Assembly: GCA_903813345.2 (NCBI GenBank)
Contig: CAIIXF020000011.1
Location: 7,342,571 to 7,406,570 of the forward strand
Direction: 5' to 3'
From: Owenia fusiformis
Lineage: Eukaryota > Annelida > Polychaeta > Sabellida > Oweniidae
Length of the DNA stretch: 64,000 bases
Part shown: one piece after another, positions 63,451-64,000 of the stretch
Numbering within the stretch: the first letter of the stretch is position 1
How the letters are laid out: each line of letters opens with the position of its first letter
Made by a program: the position numbers and the translations under genes
The notes under the pieces: model-generated
What the model was told of the DNA's origin: nothing
Database searches by the model: none
What the model saw: the letters and a program-made list of their open reading frames with translations, nothing else

Positions 63451-64000
63451 ATGGCAAAGAGTAAAGCACAGAGGATGAAAGAATATAGGGAGAGAAAGAA
63501 ACAAGAAATGGGAGAGGACTGGCTAAAGAAAGAACGCGAACGTGTTAAAAAGTATTATATACCCCTAGAACTACTACCAGCAAAAGATAGAAAAAGAAAA
63601 CAAGCTATAAACAGGAACAATTGGCAAAACTTTAGAAACAAACGTCAAAAACCGAATGACAGCTCTACTCCACAGCCTTCTTCAAGTAGCGAGAATGAAG
63701 TTACTTCAACAACTGGTTATTTACAGTTGCCATCATTGATGGACAGTATAGATAAATCAAGAAAGAGTAGTGGCAGGAAAAGGGTCAATCGTGCACTATC
63801 TAGGGCTCACGGAAAAATTAAACGCCTTCAGAAGACATCAGCAAAGAATAGAAAAATTATTTCTAGGTTAAGAAAAAAAGTAAATGACTTAAAACCCGCT
63901 AATACCCCAAGAAGCAAAACAGATAAACTTCTCAAAAAATCTGGATTTTCACCAAGCAAAGTGCCTAGAACAATTAGAAAAAAACTTATTTTCTCAGAGT
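63451..64000 (+). CDS. Lysine/arginine-rich uncharacterised protein, N-terminal 183 residues (runs off the window)
   Basis: The frame is open from ATG 63451 to the window end, with in-frame TAG and TAA just upstream (63430-63435) fixing the start. Residues 1-65 are strongly basic and helical (SKAQRMKEYRERKKQ near the start, then KDRKRKQAINRNNWQNFRNK at about 45-64). Residues 70-90 are a Ser/Thr/Pro linker, and 103-148 a basic coiled-coil-like stretch (KIKRLQ, ISRLRKKVNDL). Residues 153-182 are a second basic segment, KLLKKSGFSPSK then RTIRKKLIF. The KS-A-R--YR-RK start followed by a R-x-x-W-x-x-R region is reminiscent of multicopy uncharacterised proteins common in cnidarians and molluscs, some possibly transposon-linked; that is recollection, not a search. 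Nuclear, nucleic-acid-binding function is plausible from composition only. Confidence 0.7.
   Translation, partial: MAKSKAQRMKEYRERKKQEMGEDWLKKERERVKKYYIPLELLPAKDRKRKQAINRNNWQNFRNKRQKPNDSSTPQPSSSSENEVTSTTGYLQLPSLMDSIDKSRKSSGRKRVNRALSRAHGKIKRLQKTSAKNRKIISRLRKKVNDLKPANTPRSKTDKLLKKSGFSPSKVPRTIRKKLIFSE

Overview
The window is eukaryotic nuclear DNA, most likely from a marine invertebrate (bivalve-like or another non-vertebrate metazoan). It is AT-rich, has no operons or ribosome-binding sites, and carries a long satellite array, two minisatellites, a Ty3/Gypsy-type LTR retrotransposon, foldback repeats and splice-site-like signals. The taxon is inferred; no diagnostic gene is present.

Layout. (1) 1-154: unique left flank. 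(2) 155-45233: a 45-kb, nearly identical satellite array built from two monomers, A (464 bp) and B (854 bp), with the pentamer TATTA at every one of the 61 joins. I count 21 A and 41 B. A is never next to A, and B runs are 1-4 long, mostly 2. A has terminal inverted repeats of about 25 bp and its TATTA flanks look like a target-site duplication in B, so A looks like a MITE that inserted into a B satellite and was amplified with it. Both outer edges of the array fall exactly on A termini. (3) 45234-46513: a short direct repeat and two related foldback elements. (4) 46518-50644: a complete but gag-only LTR retrotransposon on the minus strand, with LTRs that look identical, a 4-bp target duplication, PBS, PPT, a gag gene with a CCHC knuckle, and a canonical -1 frameshift signal (slippery GGGAAAC, stem, possible pseudoknot) leading into a 106-codon extension. 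Pol is absent. (5) 50645-58140: mostly non-coding, with diverged tandem duplications, minus-strand exon-like blocks behind good splice acceptors, and a 157-bp minisatellite. (6) 59049-61310: a 39-bp minisatellite of about 53 copies containing a 430-bp internal duplication. (7) 61311-63440: non-coding, with a 547-bp inverted-repeat-bounded element. (8) 63451-64000: start of a lysine/arginine-rich coding exon that runs off the window.

No ordinary complete host gene is seen. The content is repeat biology: satellite homogenisation, MITE-satellite fusion, a recent retroelement insertion, and one partial gene at the right edge. Near-identity over 45 kb makes copy number and order dependent on the assembly.
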